Positions 36,345-46,101 of a DNA stretch of 64,000 nucleotides are shown here, piece after piece (the stretch's first letter is position 1; each line of letters opens with the position of its first letter). The stretch lies in assembly GCF_000701265.1 (NCBI RefSeq), contig NZ_JNIA01000025.1, forward strand, positions 62,001-126,000, given 5' to 3'. The position numbers and the translations under genes are program-made. Source of the DNA: Legionella wadsworthii DSM 21896 = ATCC 33877 (GTDB lineage Bacteria > Pseudomonadota > Gammaproteobacteria > Legionellales > Legionellaceae). The notes beneath the pieces are model-generated. The model searched no databases, had not been told where the DNA came from, and saw only the letters and a list, made by a program, of their open reading frames with translations.

Positions 36345-37272
36345 AGGGAATCGCGAAATGCCAATCCATCGCCTGAGACAATCTTTCAAGCATGATTTCG
36401 CCGCGAATGCTGTTACCCTTAGCATTGACCCTTGGGCTTAAAACCACCACCCCAGCTTTTCCAGGTACTACAGCAATAGTATAACCCGATACTCCGCTTT
36501 TCGCAGGCATGCCGGTTTTTACCATATGTGTCCCTGTTTCATCATACAAACCACAAGTAGCCATAATGGCTAAGGTAATTTTACAAGTTTCTGTTGAAAT
36601 AATTTGTTGATTGCTGTTGGGATCCCGGCCAGCATTTGCCAGCAGTAGTGGCAAATAAAGCATTTGCTCTAACATGGCCTCATAGGAACACAATGCAAAA
36701 TATAAATCCAGGGTTTCATGTACATCCGTTTCCAGGTTGTTTCTGCTTTTCAATAGATAGGCAAGTGCCCGGTTACGATCCCCCGTTCTTTTTTCGGAGG
36801 CAAAAACCAAAGGATTAATGCTTAATTTCTGATTAAATAATTTTTGCGTCCAATGCTCTAACCAACCAAATTGCTGCTCCCCTTTTCCTGGGATGTGAGA
36901 GCATAAAGTGATCGCTCCCGCATTGAGCATAGGGTTTGAAGGCTTGGGACCGAATTGTTCGAGACGGGTGATTGATGCAAAATCATCACCAGATGGCTCT
37001 ACTTTAACCCATTCAAATACCTGTTCTGCACCAAATTCTTCGAGCAATCCAATTAAGGGGATCATTTTGGACGTGCTTTGCAGGGTCACTGGAAGCAAGG
37101 GATGATTACTGTAAGATAGCAATTGCTCACCCAGGGGGTGCACAGCAATGGCTGTCATTTCTGGATTTACATTAGCTAATTCTGGAATATAATTTGCAGT
37201 TTTACCCTCTTGATTTAACTCTGCGGTATGAACCAAATTCTCTAACAAATTGTTTGTAAGCAATAATGACAT
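36343..37272 (-). CDS. glsA: Glutaminase A
   Basis: A 309-aa enzyme that hydrolyses glutamine to glutamate and ammonia. Serine-dependent family marks: LQSTSKMIPL with the STSK catalytic Ser/Lys, VEPSGDDFASITRLEQFGPKPSNPMLNAGAI, LLANAGRDP, and GMPAKSGVSGYTIAVVPGKAG (the substrate-binding lid). Length is that of the bacterial GlsA type. No signal peptide, so cytoplasmic. It appears monocistronic. The ribosome binding site is modest (AGAAGTGT). Confidence 0.92.
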   Translation of the reverse strand: MSLLLTNNLLENLVHTAELNQEGKTANYIPELANVNPEMTAIAVHPLGEQLLSYSNHPLLPVTLQSTSKMIPLIGLLEEFGAEQVFEWVKVEPSGDDFASITRLEQFGPKPSNPMLNAGAITLCSHIPGKGEQQFGWLEHWTQKLFNQKLSINPLVFASEKRTGDRNRALAYLLKSRNNLETDVHETLDLYFALCSYEAMLEQMLYLPLLLANAGRDPNSNQQIISTETCKITLAIMATCGLYDETGTHMVKTGMPAKSGVSGYTIAVVPGKAGVVVLSPRVNAKGNSIRGEIMLERLSQAMDWHFAIP

Positions 37273-37663
37273 ACACTTCTTAAACTGAAAAAAACAAACA
37301 TTATGATAAATTTAGCACATTAAAACAAATAAATTTTCAGAAAGAGCAAAGTGAAGACCTATTAATTACCAATTGAACCAAAACATTGAGTGGGATGAAT
37401 GTAGTGGCCAATGAGTTATAAAATGTTGAATAAAGTCACGCTGATCCCTTTTTTCCTTTAGACTTTTTATCCATACGTATAGCGTTTTATTCTTTACATA
37501 TGGGGGTGCAAAAGTTTCCTGATGAAATTGAAGATTCCATCTTTTTACTCAATTATCTCTGTCCCAAATGATTACTTCTTTGTGCTAAAATCAAAAAAAA
37601 CAATAAATAAAATATTTTTTAATTAATTTGGATTTTTTTCATTATTTTAGATAAAGAGGTTTC
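37273..37663. other. Divergent promoter region, no gene seen
   Basis: About 390 AT-rich bases between glsA (minus) and yacG (plus). It should hold both promoters. No ORF with a ribosome binding site or clear hairpin was seen. Confidence 0.4.
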
Positions 37664-37864
37664 ATGGATACTACAAAAATAACCTGCCCCACTTGTGGAA
37701 AACCTAATACTTGGCATTCCGATAACCCATTCAAACCTTTTTGCTGCGATAGATGTAAACTGATTGATTTAGGGGAATGGGCAAGCGAATCACGAAAAAT
37801 TCCGGGAAATACACTGGATCCGGACCTCAAAATTGCCACACAAAATGAAGCAGATGCGTCGTAA
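37664..37864 (+). CDS. yacG: DNA gyrase inhibitor YacG (zinc-binding)
   Basis: A 66-aa zinc protein. The four ligands are in CPTCGK and CCDRCK, and the following IDLGEWASES is the family motif. In E. coli YacG binds GyrB and inhibits gyrase. In other gammaproteobacteria yacG usually sits with coaE and pilD; here it is separate. AGAGG precedes the ATG. Confidence 0.92.
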   Translation: MDTTKITCPTCGKPNTWHSDNPFKPFCCDRCKLIDLGEWASESRKIPGNTLDPDLKIATQNEADAS

Positions 37865-37891
37865 ACAAAAAATATTAAAGACTGATGTGTT

Positions 37892-39202
37892 TTAGGATTC
37901 GAGTGAATTTTTCGGATAGATTTTCACTTTAATAATTTTGGTTGGGGTTGCTTTTTCAATTTGAGCATGAAACTCAGGAAATTCAATATGTTCACCCACT
38001 TTCGGTAAATAACCTAAACGACGAACGAATAAAGCATTTAAAATATCAACATCATCCTCGACATCAATTTCTTGATCGATTGCCTGTTCTAAAAAATAAA
38101 TAGAACAATTTCCAGATGCGGTGATGCTTCCATCCTGATTTAAAATCCAGTCCGTTTTGGTTCGATGAAACTCATCTTTTATTCGCCCAATCATGACTTG
38201 TAGCAAATTATCAAGAGTGACAAATCCCAAGATAGTTCCGTTGCCGCTGTATACCACAGCAAAATGGGACGTACCTTCCCGAAACTTGTTTAATAAGTCC
38301 AAAGCGGGCATTCGACGTGATATTTTTAAAACCGGTCTGAGTAGGGATTGGATTTCTTTAATTTGACCCTTTTGGTAAAAATGGGGCAACAAATCTTTAA
38401 CATGGATAATCCCTATTACATCTTTTTTATCCGGATCAAAAACTGGATAACGGGAATAGCGATGCTCCATAATCATATCAATAATTTCGGATATGGGTTT
38501 ATTGATGTAGATCATGATCATTTCTTCACTAAATCGCATCACTTCAGTGACTTTCAAATCAGCTAAATCCAGGGTGTGCTCAATAATTTCAACCTCCTCT
38601 TCCGTAAGTTCCCCATGTAGGTGGCTTGCACTTAACAGAAGTTTAATTTCCTCGGTTGAATAAAAATATTCTGTCTGATGCACTTCATCAAGACGAAATA
38701 CTTTTAAAAGAAAATTAGAACATGTATTGAGCACCCATATGGCGGGATACATCAGCCAAAAAAAGGCATAAAGCGGCAGCGCAGTCCAAACCGAGACTTT
38801 TTCTGACTGGCGGACAGCAAGTGATTTTGGCATTAACTCACCAACAACGATATGAAGAAAAGAAATAAAGGTAAATGCAGCAAAGAAAGAAATAACTGTG
38901 ATTAATTGGGTCGATTCAATACCGATGAAACTTAAAAAAGGTCTTAGTAGTTCAGCAAAAGCAGGTTCCCCAATCCAGCCCAATCCCAGTGAGGCAATTG
39001 TAATACCCAGTTGGCAGGCTGATAAATAGGCATCCAAATGCTGGTGTACCGTAACAAGAATTTTTCCTCGAAGACCATAATTTTTCTTGATTGCTTCAAC
39101 CCGTGTGGCACGAAGTTTCACCATACCAAATTCAGCTGCTACAAAAAAAGCATTGAGGAAAACCAACAGGAAAGCTAATAAAACCTGTAAAAGTGAGATC
39201 AC
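37892..39202 (-). CDS. CNNM/CBS-domain CorC/HlyC-type membrane protein
   Basis: A 436-aa protein. Residues 1-150 have four hydrophobic helices of the CNNM (DUF21) domain (FFVAAEFGMVKLRATRVE, QLGITIASLGLGWIGEPA). Two CBS domains follow (VTEVMRFSEEMIMI and VIGIIHVKDLLPHF), then the CorC_HlyC domain (EIDVEDDVDILNALFVRRLGYLPKVGE). Members affect magnesium or cobalt efflux; the haemolysin name is historical. The start is GTG at 39202 with AAGGA upstream. It lies 30 bases after a small charged-protein gene on the same strand. Confidence 0.88.
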   Translation of the reverse strand: MISLLQVLLAFLLVFLNAFFVAAEFGMVKLRATRVEAIKKNYGLRGKILVTVHQHLDAYLSACQLGITIASLGLGWIGEPAFAELLRPFLSFIGIESTQLITVISFFAAFTFISFLHIVVGELMPKSLAVRQSEKVSVWTALPLYAFFWLMYPAIWVLNTCSNFLLKVFRLDEVHQTEYFYSTEEIKLLLSASHLHGELTEEEVEIIEHTLDLADLKVTEVMRFSEEMIMIYINKPISEIIDMIMEHRYSRYPVFDPDKKDVIGIIHVKDLLPHFYQKGQIKEIQSLLRPVLKISRRMPALDLLNKFREGTSHFAVVYSGNGTILGFVTLDNLLQVMIGRIKDEFHRTKTDWILNQDGSITASGNCSIYFLEQAIDQEIDVEDDVDILNALFVRRLGYLPKVGEHIEFPEFHAQIEKATPTKIIKVKIYPKNSLES

Positions 39203-39232
39203 CTTATTATTCCTTAATGAGAACCTCTGTCT

Positions 39233-39427
39233 TTACTGGTGTTTGTGTTTATACAGGGATTTTTCCCAAGCTTGCTCTTCAGCATTCTTTTCAAAAATTT
39301 CTTTATCTGATTGTTCAGGACCAGTATTTTCTATTTTATTCTCATTTTGTATGGTGGGTTTCTTTTGATTTTTCATTTTATTAACACGTTCTACTGCATG
39401 GGGTTGAGGATTAATGTAGGTTTTCAT
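39233..39427 (-). CDS. Small charged protein, upstream of the CorC/HlyC gene
   Basis: A 64-aa hydrophilic protein with AAGGA five bases before the ATG, which supports translation. It is rich in Lys, Asn and Glu (NKMKNQKKPT, DKEIFEKNAEEQAWEK). No domain is recognised. It is in the same orientation and close enough to share a transcript with the CNNM/CBS gene. Confidence 0.6.
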   Translation of the reverse strand: MKTYINPQPHAVERVNKMKNQKKPTIQNENKIENTGPEQSDKEIFEKNAEEQAWEKSLYKHKHQ

Positions 39428-39549
39428 ATCAGTCCTTTTTCAATATTTAGCTTACTTATAAGTATAGTCCTTCCAAATAAAATGTAAGATTCCTGAAAAC
39501 GAGTTGACCTCTTACCCTCTATGAAGAGAGAACACCAAAGCTTATCTAA

Positions 39550-41232
39550 TTAATTGGTTCGAGGCGCTCGGCTGTTGTAAGCTGCAACGCGTGCACCCCA
39601 TTCCAAAAGATTTTTATTACAATCGTCTTTATCTAAAATGACCTCAATAAAGCATAAGGCATCCGTTTTTTTGGCTTCTGCTATTGCATCGAGCAAAGCT
39701 TGATGTGTAGGCGCTCTAAAGGCACGAGCATTGACTTGTTCTCCATTGAAAACATCTACCAAATCGGCATAACGCCAATTGTTGATCACATTATAGGGTC
39801 CATCATGAATTTGCACCTCAATGGTATAGGAAGCATTATTCATTAAAAAAATGATGGGTTTAAATCCATAACGAATCAGCGTGGAAAGTTCTTGTGCGCT
39901 CATCTGAAAAGAACCATCCCCTATTAAAGCGATGACACGTTTTTTATTGTGGAGCGCTGCTTGCATGCCGAGAAGTGCCCCGACTGACCATCCTATTGAT
40001 CCATACTGCATCTGAATTTCAAATGGGCAATTTTCGGGTAAAGTAAGACGCATGCCATTAAACCATGAGTCTCCTGTCTCTGCTAAAATGCCATAGTTAC
40101 TGCTGAGCAGTTTCTGTATTTGTCCGAATAAAAATCTCGTTGTCAATGGTGAATTTAAATCGTCGGGCTCATGATATAAAGGTGCCGATCCAGCGATTCG
40201 TTTATATGCTTTAACTGAAGCATCATTGAATTTTAATTTATCTTTCAAACCATTCAAAAATTCATTCATGTAAACTTCAGTATAAACTTTACCTGCGATG
40301 CAAACACTGCCATCTGCAATGACAATCATTTTCTTAGGCTGGATATTACACACATGACCAACCGTTGTATAATCATTAAAGTTAGGGCCTATAAAAAAAT
40401 AAAGATCACTCGATTCAACGATTTCGCCACATCCTGGAGAACTAACAGGTCCCCAATAGATCCCAATGTAATTAGGATGTTGCTCAGAAACGAAGCCTTT
40501 TGCATCAGGCATTGCGGCTAACGCATAACCAGAAGATTGACTTAACGATTCAATCATCGCAGTTGCCTCACAAGGACGAGATTTACTCCCTGTTATTAAC
40601 ACAGGTTTTACTGCATGATTAAGCTTTTCGGCAGCCTCTTCAATCGCAGCGGAAAGCGAGGACGTATCACTGAGTCGTTTCACATTGAGTGCGCGCTGGG
40701 TGGGTGGAGAGACACTAAGCCCTGCAATGTTACAGGCGATTTCAAGATAGACAGGTTTTTTCTTATCAAGCGCAATTGCTATTGCCGAATCAATTTGCAT
40801 GGGCGCATCACTTGCCCTGTGTATGAAGACACTGTGGGCTGTAATTTTTGCAAAAATTTCACGGACATAACTGTAATTTTCATTGGCCAATGTATGATGT
40901 AAAATTTCGGCATCTTGAACCGAATTTGTATTGGGACCTCCAGAGATGACAATGATGGGTAAGTTTTCAGCATATGCCCCTGCAATTGCGTTGACAGCAC
41001 TTAACCCTCCCACACTATAAGTAACCACAAGAGCAGAAACGCCTTTGATGCGTGCATATCCATCTGCGGCATAACCAGCATTCAACTCGTTACAGCAATT
41101 GATCATTTTGAGAGAGGTATTTTTTAATAATTCATCCAGTAAACCAAGATTATAATCACCTGGTATTGCGAAGTAGTCATTAATTCCTAGGTCTTGAAGG
41201 CGTTGTGCCAGATAAGTTCCTACTGTGGCCAT
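39550..41232 (-). CDS. Pyruvate/indolepyruvate decarboxylase-like TPP enzyme
   Basis: A 560-aa non-oxidative 2-ketoacid decarboxylase. The start at 41232 follows AGGA; the 46 extra residues of the open frame are rejected. GDYNLGLLDELLKN and NCCNELNAGYAADGYARIKG carry the conserved Glu, and GDGSFQMSAQELSTLIRYG is the TPP/Mg motif, followed by NNASYTIEVQIHDGPYN. In the family, adjacent histidines near residue 113 (here HHTLANENY) assist catalysis. Length and motifs suit pyruvate decarboxylase or indolepyruvate decarboxylase, giving an aldehyde and CO2. It has no alcohol dehydrogenase beside it. The secreted hydrolase gene is divergent. Confidence 0.88.
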   Translation of the reverse strand: MATVGTYLAQRLQDLGINDYFAIPGDYNLGLLDELLKNTSLKMINCCNELNAGYAADGYARIKGVSALVVTYSVGGLSAVNAIAGAYAENLPIIVISGGPNTNSVQDAEILHHTLANENYSYVREIFAKITAHSVFIHRASDAPMQIDSAIAIALDKKKPVYLEIACNIAGLSVSPPTQRALNVKRLSDTSSLSAAIEEAAEKLNHAVKPVLITGSKSRPCEATAMIESLSQSSGYALAAMPDAKGFVSEQHPNYIGIYWGPVSSPGCGEIVESSDLYFFIGPNFNDYTTVGHVCNIQPKKMIVIADGSVCIAGKVYTEVYMNEFLNGLKDKLKFNDASVKAYKRIAGSAPLYHEPDDLNSPLTTRFLFGQIQKLLSSNYGILAETGDSWFNGMRLTLPENCPFEIQMQYGSIGWSVGALLGMQAALHNKKRVIALIGDGSFQMSAQELSTLIRYGFKPIIFLMNNASYTIEVQIHDGPYNVINNWRYADLVDVFNGEQVNARAFRAPTHQALLDAIAEAKKTDALCFIEVILDKDDCNKNLLEWGARVAAYNSRAPRTN

Positions 41233-41484
41233 CGGGAGTCCTTTCTTTATCACACAATAGCGGATAATTTTATTATGGCAGTGGGTTGTTGTTTCTTCAA
41301 GGAATCTTTGCCCTGGCTGGGATACAAAATTTCTGAATTTGACCCTTGCAACGACTTCATAGGGGTTCAAAAATATTTACATTTAATGTCAAATGTTCAT
41401 TCTACTTGTACGTCCTTCTTTTCAGAATCTGTAAATCCATTTTATAGTCTTAATTTCTGCGACATTCATAAGGAATTAACCACC

Positions 41485-42684
41485 ATGCTTTCATTTAAAA
41501 AAATAATTTCTCTTTTATTAATTCTCTTTTTTAGTATCCATTCCTACAGCCAGGGACGAAAAGATCCCGGGCAAATTTTAGTAAGTTATTTGTCCTTGGG
41601 AAATTTTTCCAAAGAGACCGCAGAATTGGTATTAAAAAAAATGCCTCCACTGGATAGACTTTCAGCGAATTTCGAGGTGACTCTTTATAAAATCAAGTAT
41701 CAAACACCAGCTCCTGATGGGCAGATGACTATAGCATCTGGTCTTGTGGCTGTGCCCCAAGTGAGCAATCCCATAGGCATTGTCAGTTACCAGCATGGTA
41801 CACGATTCAATCGCGAGGATGCTCCTTCCAGAATGAAGGAGGGGGATTCTGTTTATCCTGCTTTGTTTGCAAGTCATGGAGGATTTGTAACGGTAATGCC
41901 TGATTACCTAGGATTAGGTGATAATGAGTTGCCAATTCATCCTTATGTACAATATGAAACTCTGGCCAGCAGTAGTGTGGATATGCTTTTAGCTGCAAAA
42001 GAACTTGCAAAAATTATCGATATACCCCTAAACGGGCAACTTTACATAGGAGGTTATTCAGAAGGAGGATTCTCTTCTTTGGTCCTGTTTGAATTGTTAT
42101 CCCAATACGACAAAGAGATACCCATTTCTGGAGTTGCTTTAGGTTCTGCACCTTACGACTGGGATGAAACCATGAGATTTATTATGTTAGATCCTGGGCC
42201 AAGGGCATCTGCATATTTGGCTTATTTTTTCTATTCGCTGCAAACCTACAAACATTACTGGTCCGATTTAACTCAAATTTTTGTCAGCCCTTATAATGAC
42301 CTTATCCCAGAATTATTTGATGGCCGTCACTCCACTAAAGAAATATTGAATTTTCTACCACAAAATCCAGCATTAATATTTAAACCAGAATTTTTTGAAG
42401 CAATCCTCAATCATACAGAGAGGAACTCGGAAAATCTTAAAAACTATTTCAACCACTATGATTTTTCTCCTAGTGCACCTTTACTGCTTGTCGGGACTAA
42501 AGGAGATAAAGATGTTCCTTATCATGGCGCTGAACTCGCCTACGAGCAGTTTAAAAGACATCGGGATGACGTCACCCTTTTATCCGTTAGTGATACATTA
42601 GATCATAGAGACGCAGGTCCCTATATTTTTTTAGAAATGTTGCAATTTTTTAAAAAGATTCAGGAGAATGAAGGTCACTATTAA
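41485..42684 (+). CDS. Secreted alpha/beta-hydrolase (lipase/esterase-like)
   Basis: A 399-aa protein with a signal peptide (FKKIISLLLILFFSIHSYS). The ATG at 41485 follows AAGGAA; the longer open frame from 41194 overlaps the divergent decarboxylase and is rejected. The nucleophile elbow is GGYSEGGFSSL, the oxyanion region YQHGTRFNRED and a late His is in DTLDHRDAG. VMPDYLGLGDNE is also family-like. It resembles the secretory lipase group. Likely acts outside the cell; substrate unknown. Confidence 0.82.
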   Translation: MLSFKKIISLLLILFFSIHSYSQGRKDPGQILVSYLSLGNFSKETAELVLKKMPPLDRLSANFEVTLYKIKYQTPAPDGQMTIASGLVAVPQVSNPIGIVSYQHGTRFNREDAPSRMKEGDSVYPALFASHGGFVTVMPDYLGLGDNELPIHPYVQYETLASSSVDMLLAAKELAKIIDIPLNGQLYIGGYSEGGFSSLVLFELLSQYDKEIPISGVALGSAPYDWDETMRFIMLDPGPRASAYLAYFFYSLQTYKHYWSDLTQIFVSPYNDLIPELFDGRHSTKEILNFLPQNPALIFKPEFFEAILNHTERNSENLKNYFNHYDFSPSAPLLLVGTKGDKDVPYHGAELAYEQFKRHRDDVTLLSVSDTLDHRDAGPYIFLEMLQFFKKIQENEGHY

Positions 42685-42708
42685 GACAGAGACAAACGGC
42701 ATAGGATT

Positions 42709-43098
42709 TTATTTAACCACACAAGAAACGATGCCGTTATCAAGCTGCAATTCATTGCCCCCAAAATCTGTCATAAATTGTCCGAGATATTTTTGTTTCT
42801 GCGGATTGAGTTGCGCAGAGATAAAAATTCTTGGACGATCTTTTTCTTCCTGATCCATCGCAACCACTAATAAATTATCATCGCGCAAGCTGAATCGCGT
42901 CACATTCACTGGATAATCAAAATCTATATTAGGTAAGTCACCCATTTTATCAGGTGTCTTGAAAGAAATAGGCTGCTTGAGGCCTTGCATCTGGCACATC
43001 ACTGTTTTTTGCGCAGAATAAACCACTGAAGAGGATAATAAAGTCAGGGAAGAAAATATCATTTGTCTTATGAGCACGAATTTTGATTTAGAGCACAT
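42709..43098 (-). CDS. Small secreted protein, overlapping the SDR gene
   Basis: A 129-aa protein starting at the ATG at 43098, inside the last codons of the SDR gene (11-base overlap), so translation is probably coupled. It has a signal-like N-terminus (FVLIRQMIFSSLTLLSSSVVYSA) and a mature part with VMCQMQG and a final VSCVVK cysteine. Met41 at 43062 is an alternative start. Family not recognised. Confidence 0.65.
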   Translation of the reverse strand: MCSKSKFVLIRQMIFSSLTLLSSSVVYSAQKTVMCQMQGLKQPISFKTPDKMGDLPNIDFDYPVNVTRFSLRDDNLLVVAMDQEEKDRPRIFISAQLNPQKQKYLGQFMTDFGGNELQLDNGIVSCVVK

Positions 43099-43843
43099 GA
43101 CCACCGTCCACTGTGAATATTTTCCCCGTAATCCAACTGGCCTTCTCCGAAGCAAGGAATAAAACCATGTTTGCGATATCATTGGGTGTTCCAGGTCTTT
43201 GTAAAGGGATATTGCTCACATAATAATGCCACAATTCTGGATTACTTATTGCTGTATCTTCATTCATTCCTGATTCGATGACGCCAGGCTCTATGGAGTT
43301 CACACGTATCCCATATTGTGCCAAATCTAAAGCCGCATGTTTTGTCCATTTATTTAAGGCGGCTTTTGACGCGCCATAACCGATGCCTTTAGTCATTGTC
43401 ATCGTTCCGCTAATGGAAGATATATTTAAGATACATCCCTTATTGTCTTTTTCCACCATATTTTTAGCGCACAGTTGCGCCAAATATAGTGGTGATATGG
43501 TATTTACTTGAAACACTTTCTGCATTTTTTCCGGAGATAATTCAAATATCGTCTCACGGCTAAGCATCCCAGCATTATTAACCAATATGTCTACTCGACC
43601 TAAATAGCTCATTGCTTCTTCAGCAAATGTGGCCACGGATTCAATTTGGGAAAAATCGGCATAAAAAGCCTTAGCATCTTGTCCGGTTGCCTTAATCGTT
43701 TGAATGGTTTCTTCAGCGCCTTTTGCATCACTGCGATAGCTTATCACCACATCAGCACCTTGCTCTGCAAAGGCAACAGCTATTCTTTGGCCAATGCTGC
43801 GGTTAGCCCCCGTCACAATGACTTTTTTCTCTTTAAAATTCAT
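43088..43843 (-). CDS. SDR-family oxidoreductase (FabG-like)
   Basis: A 251-aa classical short-chain dehydrogenase. TGANRSIGQRIA is the cofactor motif, NNAG lies at about 90, the catalytic Ser is in NISSISGTMT and Tyr/Lys in YGASKAALNKW. The end VTGKIFTVDGGHVL reads WITGKIFTVDGGH here and is typical. AGGA precedes the ATG. The preferred substrate could be a 3-ketoacyl, sugar or alcohol group. It is followed, with overlap, by a small secreted protein. Confidence 0.88.
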   Translation of the reverse strand: MNFKEKKVIVTGANRSIGQRIAVAFAEQGADVVISYRSDAKGAEETIQTIKATGQDAKAFYADFSQIESVATFAEEAMSYLGRVDILVNNAGMLSRETIFELSPEKMQKVFQVNTISPLYLAQLCAKNMVEKDNKGCILNISSISGTMTMTKGIGYGASKAALNKWTKHAALDLAQYGIRVNSIEPGVIESGMNEDTAISNPELWHYYVSNIPLQRPGTPNDIANMVLFLASEKASWITGKIFTVDGGHVL

Positions 43844-44080
43844 GTTCTTCCTTCATCATCATTTTATTTTCCCCAGTGCAATATTTTGGCGTCGTGGTCC
43901 GAGCAGGCTAAAGCCTTAAAATTATTTTATAACAATAAACGCAAGCAACATAGCGCACTAAAGCATTATAAAAAAAGTTTTTATTTCCATAAAAATCATC
44001 AAGAAAATTAAACACCTTGACACCAAACCTGGCTCACTGTAGTAATTACAACAAGAAAAGGAATTAAGAAGGAGAAGATT

Positions 44081-45271
44081 ATGGAAGGGAAATTAGAACT
44101 CTACCAAAAGGAGATGACTGAAGTTACCCAGCCCATCTATGTTCGTATGGAACATTATCGTAAAACAATGTTGGAGATGAGAAAACTATTGAAGGACTAT
44201 TTCTTTAATGCCTGGAGAACAAAGAAGCTTACTGAAACTGCTAAGGGAGAAGAAATTGTTTTTAGTTTCAATATGGTTCAAGAAGCAATGGAGCGGTGTT
44301 TGGTTGAGGAAAAAACCCTGGTGGAAACGGCTCAGGCAATCGCAAATTCAGCAGAAAACCCCAGCCTTGTAGCGGCTTTTGATTATCATGTTTTAAAAAG
44401 CGGTTTACCCTTGATTTTTTTCCCGGAAAATGACTTGTATCGTTTTAGTCCTGAAAAAGTGTATACGCCTATGGCTCAAGTTTTCATGTGTCAATTCGCC
44501 TATGCCTTAAGTATTTACCGTGCTTGTTTGGGGATTTGCGAAACCTACTTTTCTGTCTACAGTCATCCGGGAATAGCAACACAATCATCGAATTGCTACA
44601 TTGAGTCGGCTAATTTATTAAAACAACAATTTCAAGAAGGAGGTGATTTGATCACATTATTAAGACAGGCGAAAATAAAGGAAAATGAAATGGATCCCCT
44701 TCTTCGAACCGAGTCAGTGCACGAGGGACTGGATCAATTTGCACATGATATTGATGCCCTAAAAATCAAACTGATCTCGTTCATGGAAACGGGTGCAGAG
44801 CACATCCAGAAATCTTATGTAGAATTCCCGAATAACCCCATATTATGGATACTCCACGATAGAAGTTGGCATACTTTACTTAAAACCATGACAAGTCACC
44901 TCTATGCACAACAGTTTTCCTCATCCACTTTATATGGAACATTAGAAATTAAGAAAAGCTTTATGGACTTGATTCAATCTGAAATAGAACGTTTTGGAAG
45001 GGTCGCATTGGACAAAACCCCTTCCATTAAAGTTGAGATATTAAAAAAAGCGGCAAAAATAATTGCGGAGACTAAAATAGATATCCTTGCAAAGCTTGCT
45101 GAAAACAAAATTAACATAAATGAAACACCTGCAGTGGGCAGATTTTCCACACCACCGGCAGTTTATAGCCTTTTATATTCCTTTCACCAAAGGCCTTTGC
45201 CTCCAGTAAGCACCTTTGGCGAAGTAGCAGAAAATAATGAAGATTTAAAGGAAGGAAATAGCTTCTCATAA
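44081..45271 (+). CDS. Helical protein of unknown function, effector candidate
   Basis: A 396-aa protein with GAAGGAGA upstream of the ATG. It is mostly helical and soluble: charged and hydrophobic residues alternate in long runs (IEIKKSFMDLIQSEIERFG, ILKKAAKIIAETKIDILAKL). No signal peptide. The last 25 residues are Pro-rich then Glu-rich (GEVAENNEDLKEGNSFS), as in many type IV effectors. No catalytic motif recognised. It stands as a single gene ahead of an outer-membrane protein. Confidence 0.68.
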   Translation: MEGKLELYQKEMTEVTQPIYVRMEHYRKTMLEMRKLLKDYFFNAWRTKKLTETAKGEEIVFSFNMVQEAMERCLVEEKTLVETAQAIANSAENPSLVAAFDYHVLKSGLPLIFFPENDLYRFSPEKVYTPMAQVFMCQFAYALSIYRACLGICETYFSVYSHPGIATQSSNCYIESANLLKQQFQEGGDLITLLRQAKIKENEMDPLLRTESVHEGLDQFAHDIDALKIKLISFMETGAEHIQKSYVEFPNNPILWILHDRSWHTLLKTMTSHLYAQQFSSSTLYGTLEIKKSFMDLIQSEIERFGRVALDKTPSIKVEILKKAAKIIAETKIDILAKLAENKININETPAVGRFSTPPAVYSLLYSFHQRPLPPVSTFGEVAENNEDLKEGNSFS

Positions 45272-45348
45272 AAAAACATAATTGTTATGATGCTTTTAAA
45301 AAATTACCATACCAGGGGAAGCATCTCTCTATTTTTAAAGGAAATTTC

Positions 45349-46047
45349 ATGTTTAAATTAAGGAAAACCTATTTAATTTTCGGTCTCTCTTCTTTATGTT
45401 TCGCACCTCCTTCCTTTTCAGGTTTTTACGTGGGTGCAGGGTTCGGACCTGAGGGGGCCCATTTTACGCAAGAAGCCCATGTGGTGAGACCCGGTACTTT
45501 CGATGTTATAGATAAAAATCATTTTTCAGGTATTGGTGTGTTTGGCACTTTATTCGGTGGGTATGGCTGGCGGCATAACCGCTTTTATTTGGCCGGTGAA
45601 GCGAATGCCAATATTAGCTCTGTCGAATATAAATTGACGAATGATGAGCGAATTCATCACAATTTTTCTAAAACAACTTTTACAGTGAAATACAGTGAGG
45701 GAGTAAGTATTTTACCAGGTTTCTTCTTTTCCGATGCCTTTTTAGCTTATGGCCGAGTTGGTTATACCAATGGTCATGTAAAAATCAATGAATCCGATCC
45801 AACTATCCAGAGCTCTTCTAGCAATCGTAGCGGCATCCGTTATGGTGCTGGAATTCGTTACAACGTGATCAATAACTGGATTTTTATGATGGATTACAGC
45901 CAGATTAACTACAGCAGAATAAAAAGCCATGTGTTTGAACCGTTTGGCAATGTGACAAAAGACACACGAATCTACCCAAATACAGCCCAAGTAGATTTTG
46001 GCATCATTTACAGCTTCGATGCCCCTAAGGCAGTGTTTGTTAAATAA
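45349..46047 (+). CDS. Outer-membrane beta-barrel protein
   Basis: A 232-aa protein with AAAGGAAA before the ATG and a signal peptide ending near PSFSG. Strand-like segments follow: FYVGAGFGPEGAHF, GYGWRHNRFYLAGEANAN, AYGRVGYTNGHVKI, RYGAGIRYNVINNWIFMMDYS and AQVDFGIIYSF. This is the small eight-stranded barrel type common in Legionella. Possible porin or surface protein. Confidence 0.8.
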   Translation: MFKLRKTYLIFGLSSLCFAPPSFSGFYVGAGFGPEGAHFTQEAHVVRPGTFDVIDKNHFSGIGVFGTLFGGYGWRHNRFYLAGEANANISSVEYKLTNDERIHHNFSKTTFTVKYSEGVSILPGFFFSDAFLAYGRVGYTNGHVKINESDPTIQSSSSNRSGIRYGAGIRYNVINNWIFMMDYSQINYSRIKSHVFEPFGNVTKDTRIYPNTAQVDFGIIYSFDAPKAVFVK

Positions 46048-46050
46048 CTG

Positions 46051-46078
46051 GGGGACTCATCTTTTGAGTCTCCTTTCT
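46051..46078. terminator. Bidirectional terminator
   Basis: GGGGACTCA (46051-46059) pairs with TGAGTCTCC (46065-46073), nine pairs with one G-T, then TTTCT. It lies between the barrel gene and the convergent membrane protein gene. Confidence 0.7.
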
Positions 46079-46101
46079 AGTCAAAACAATATCCATTTAT
46101 T

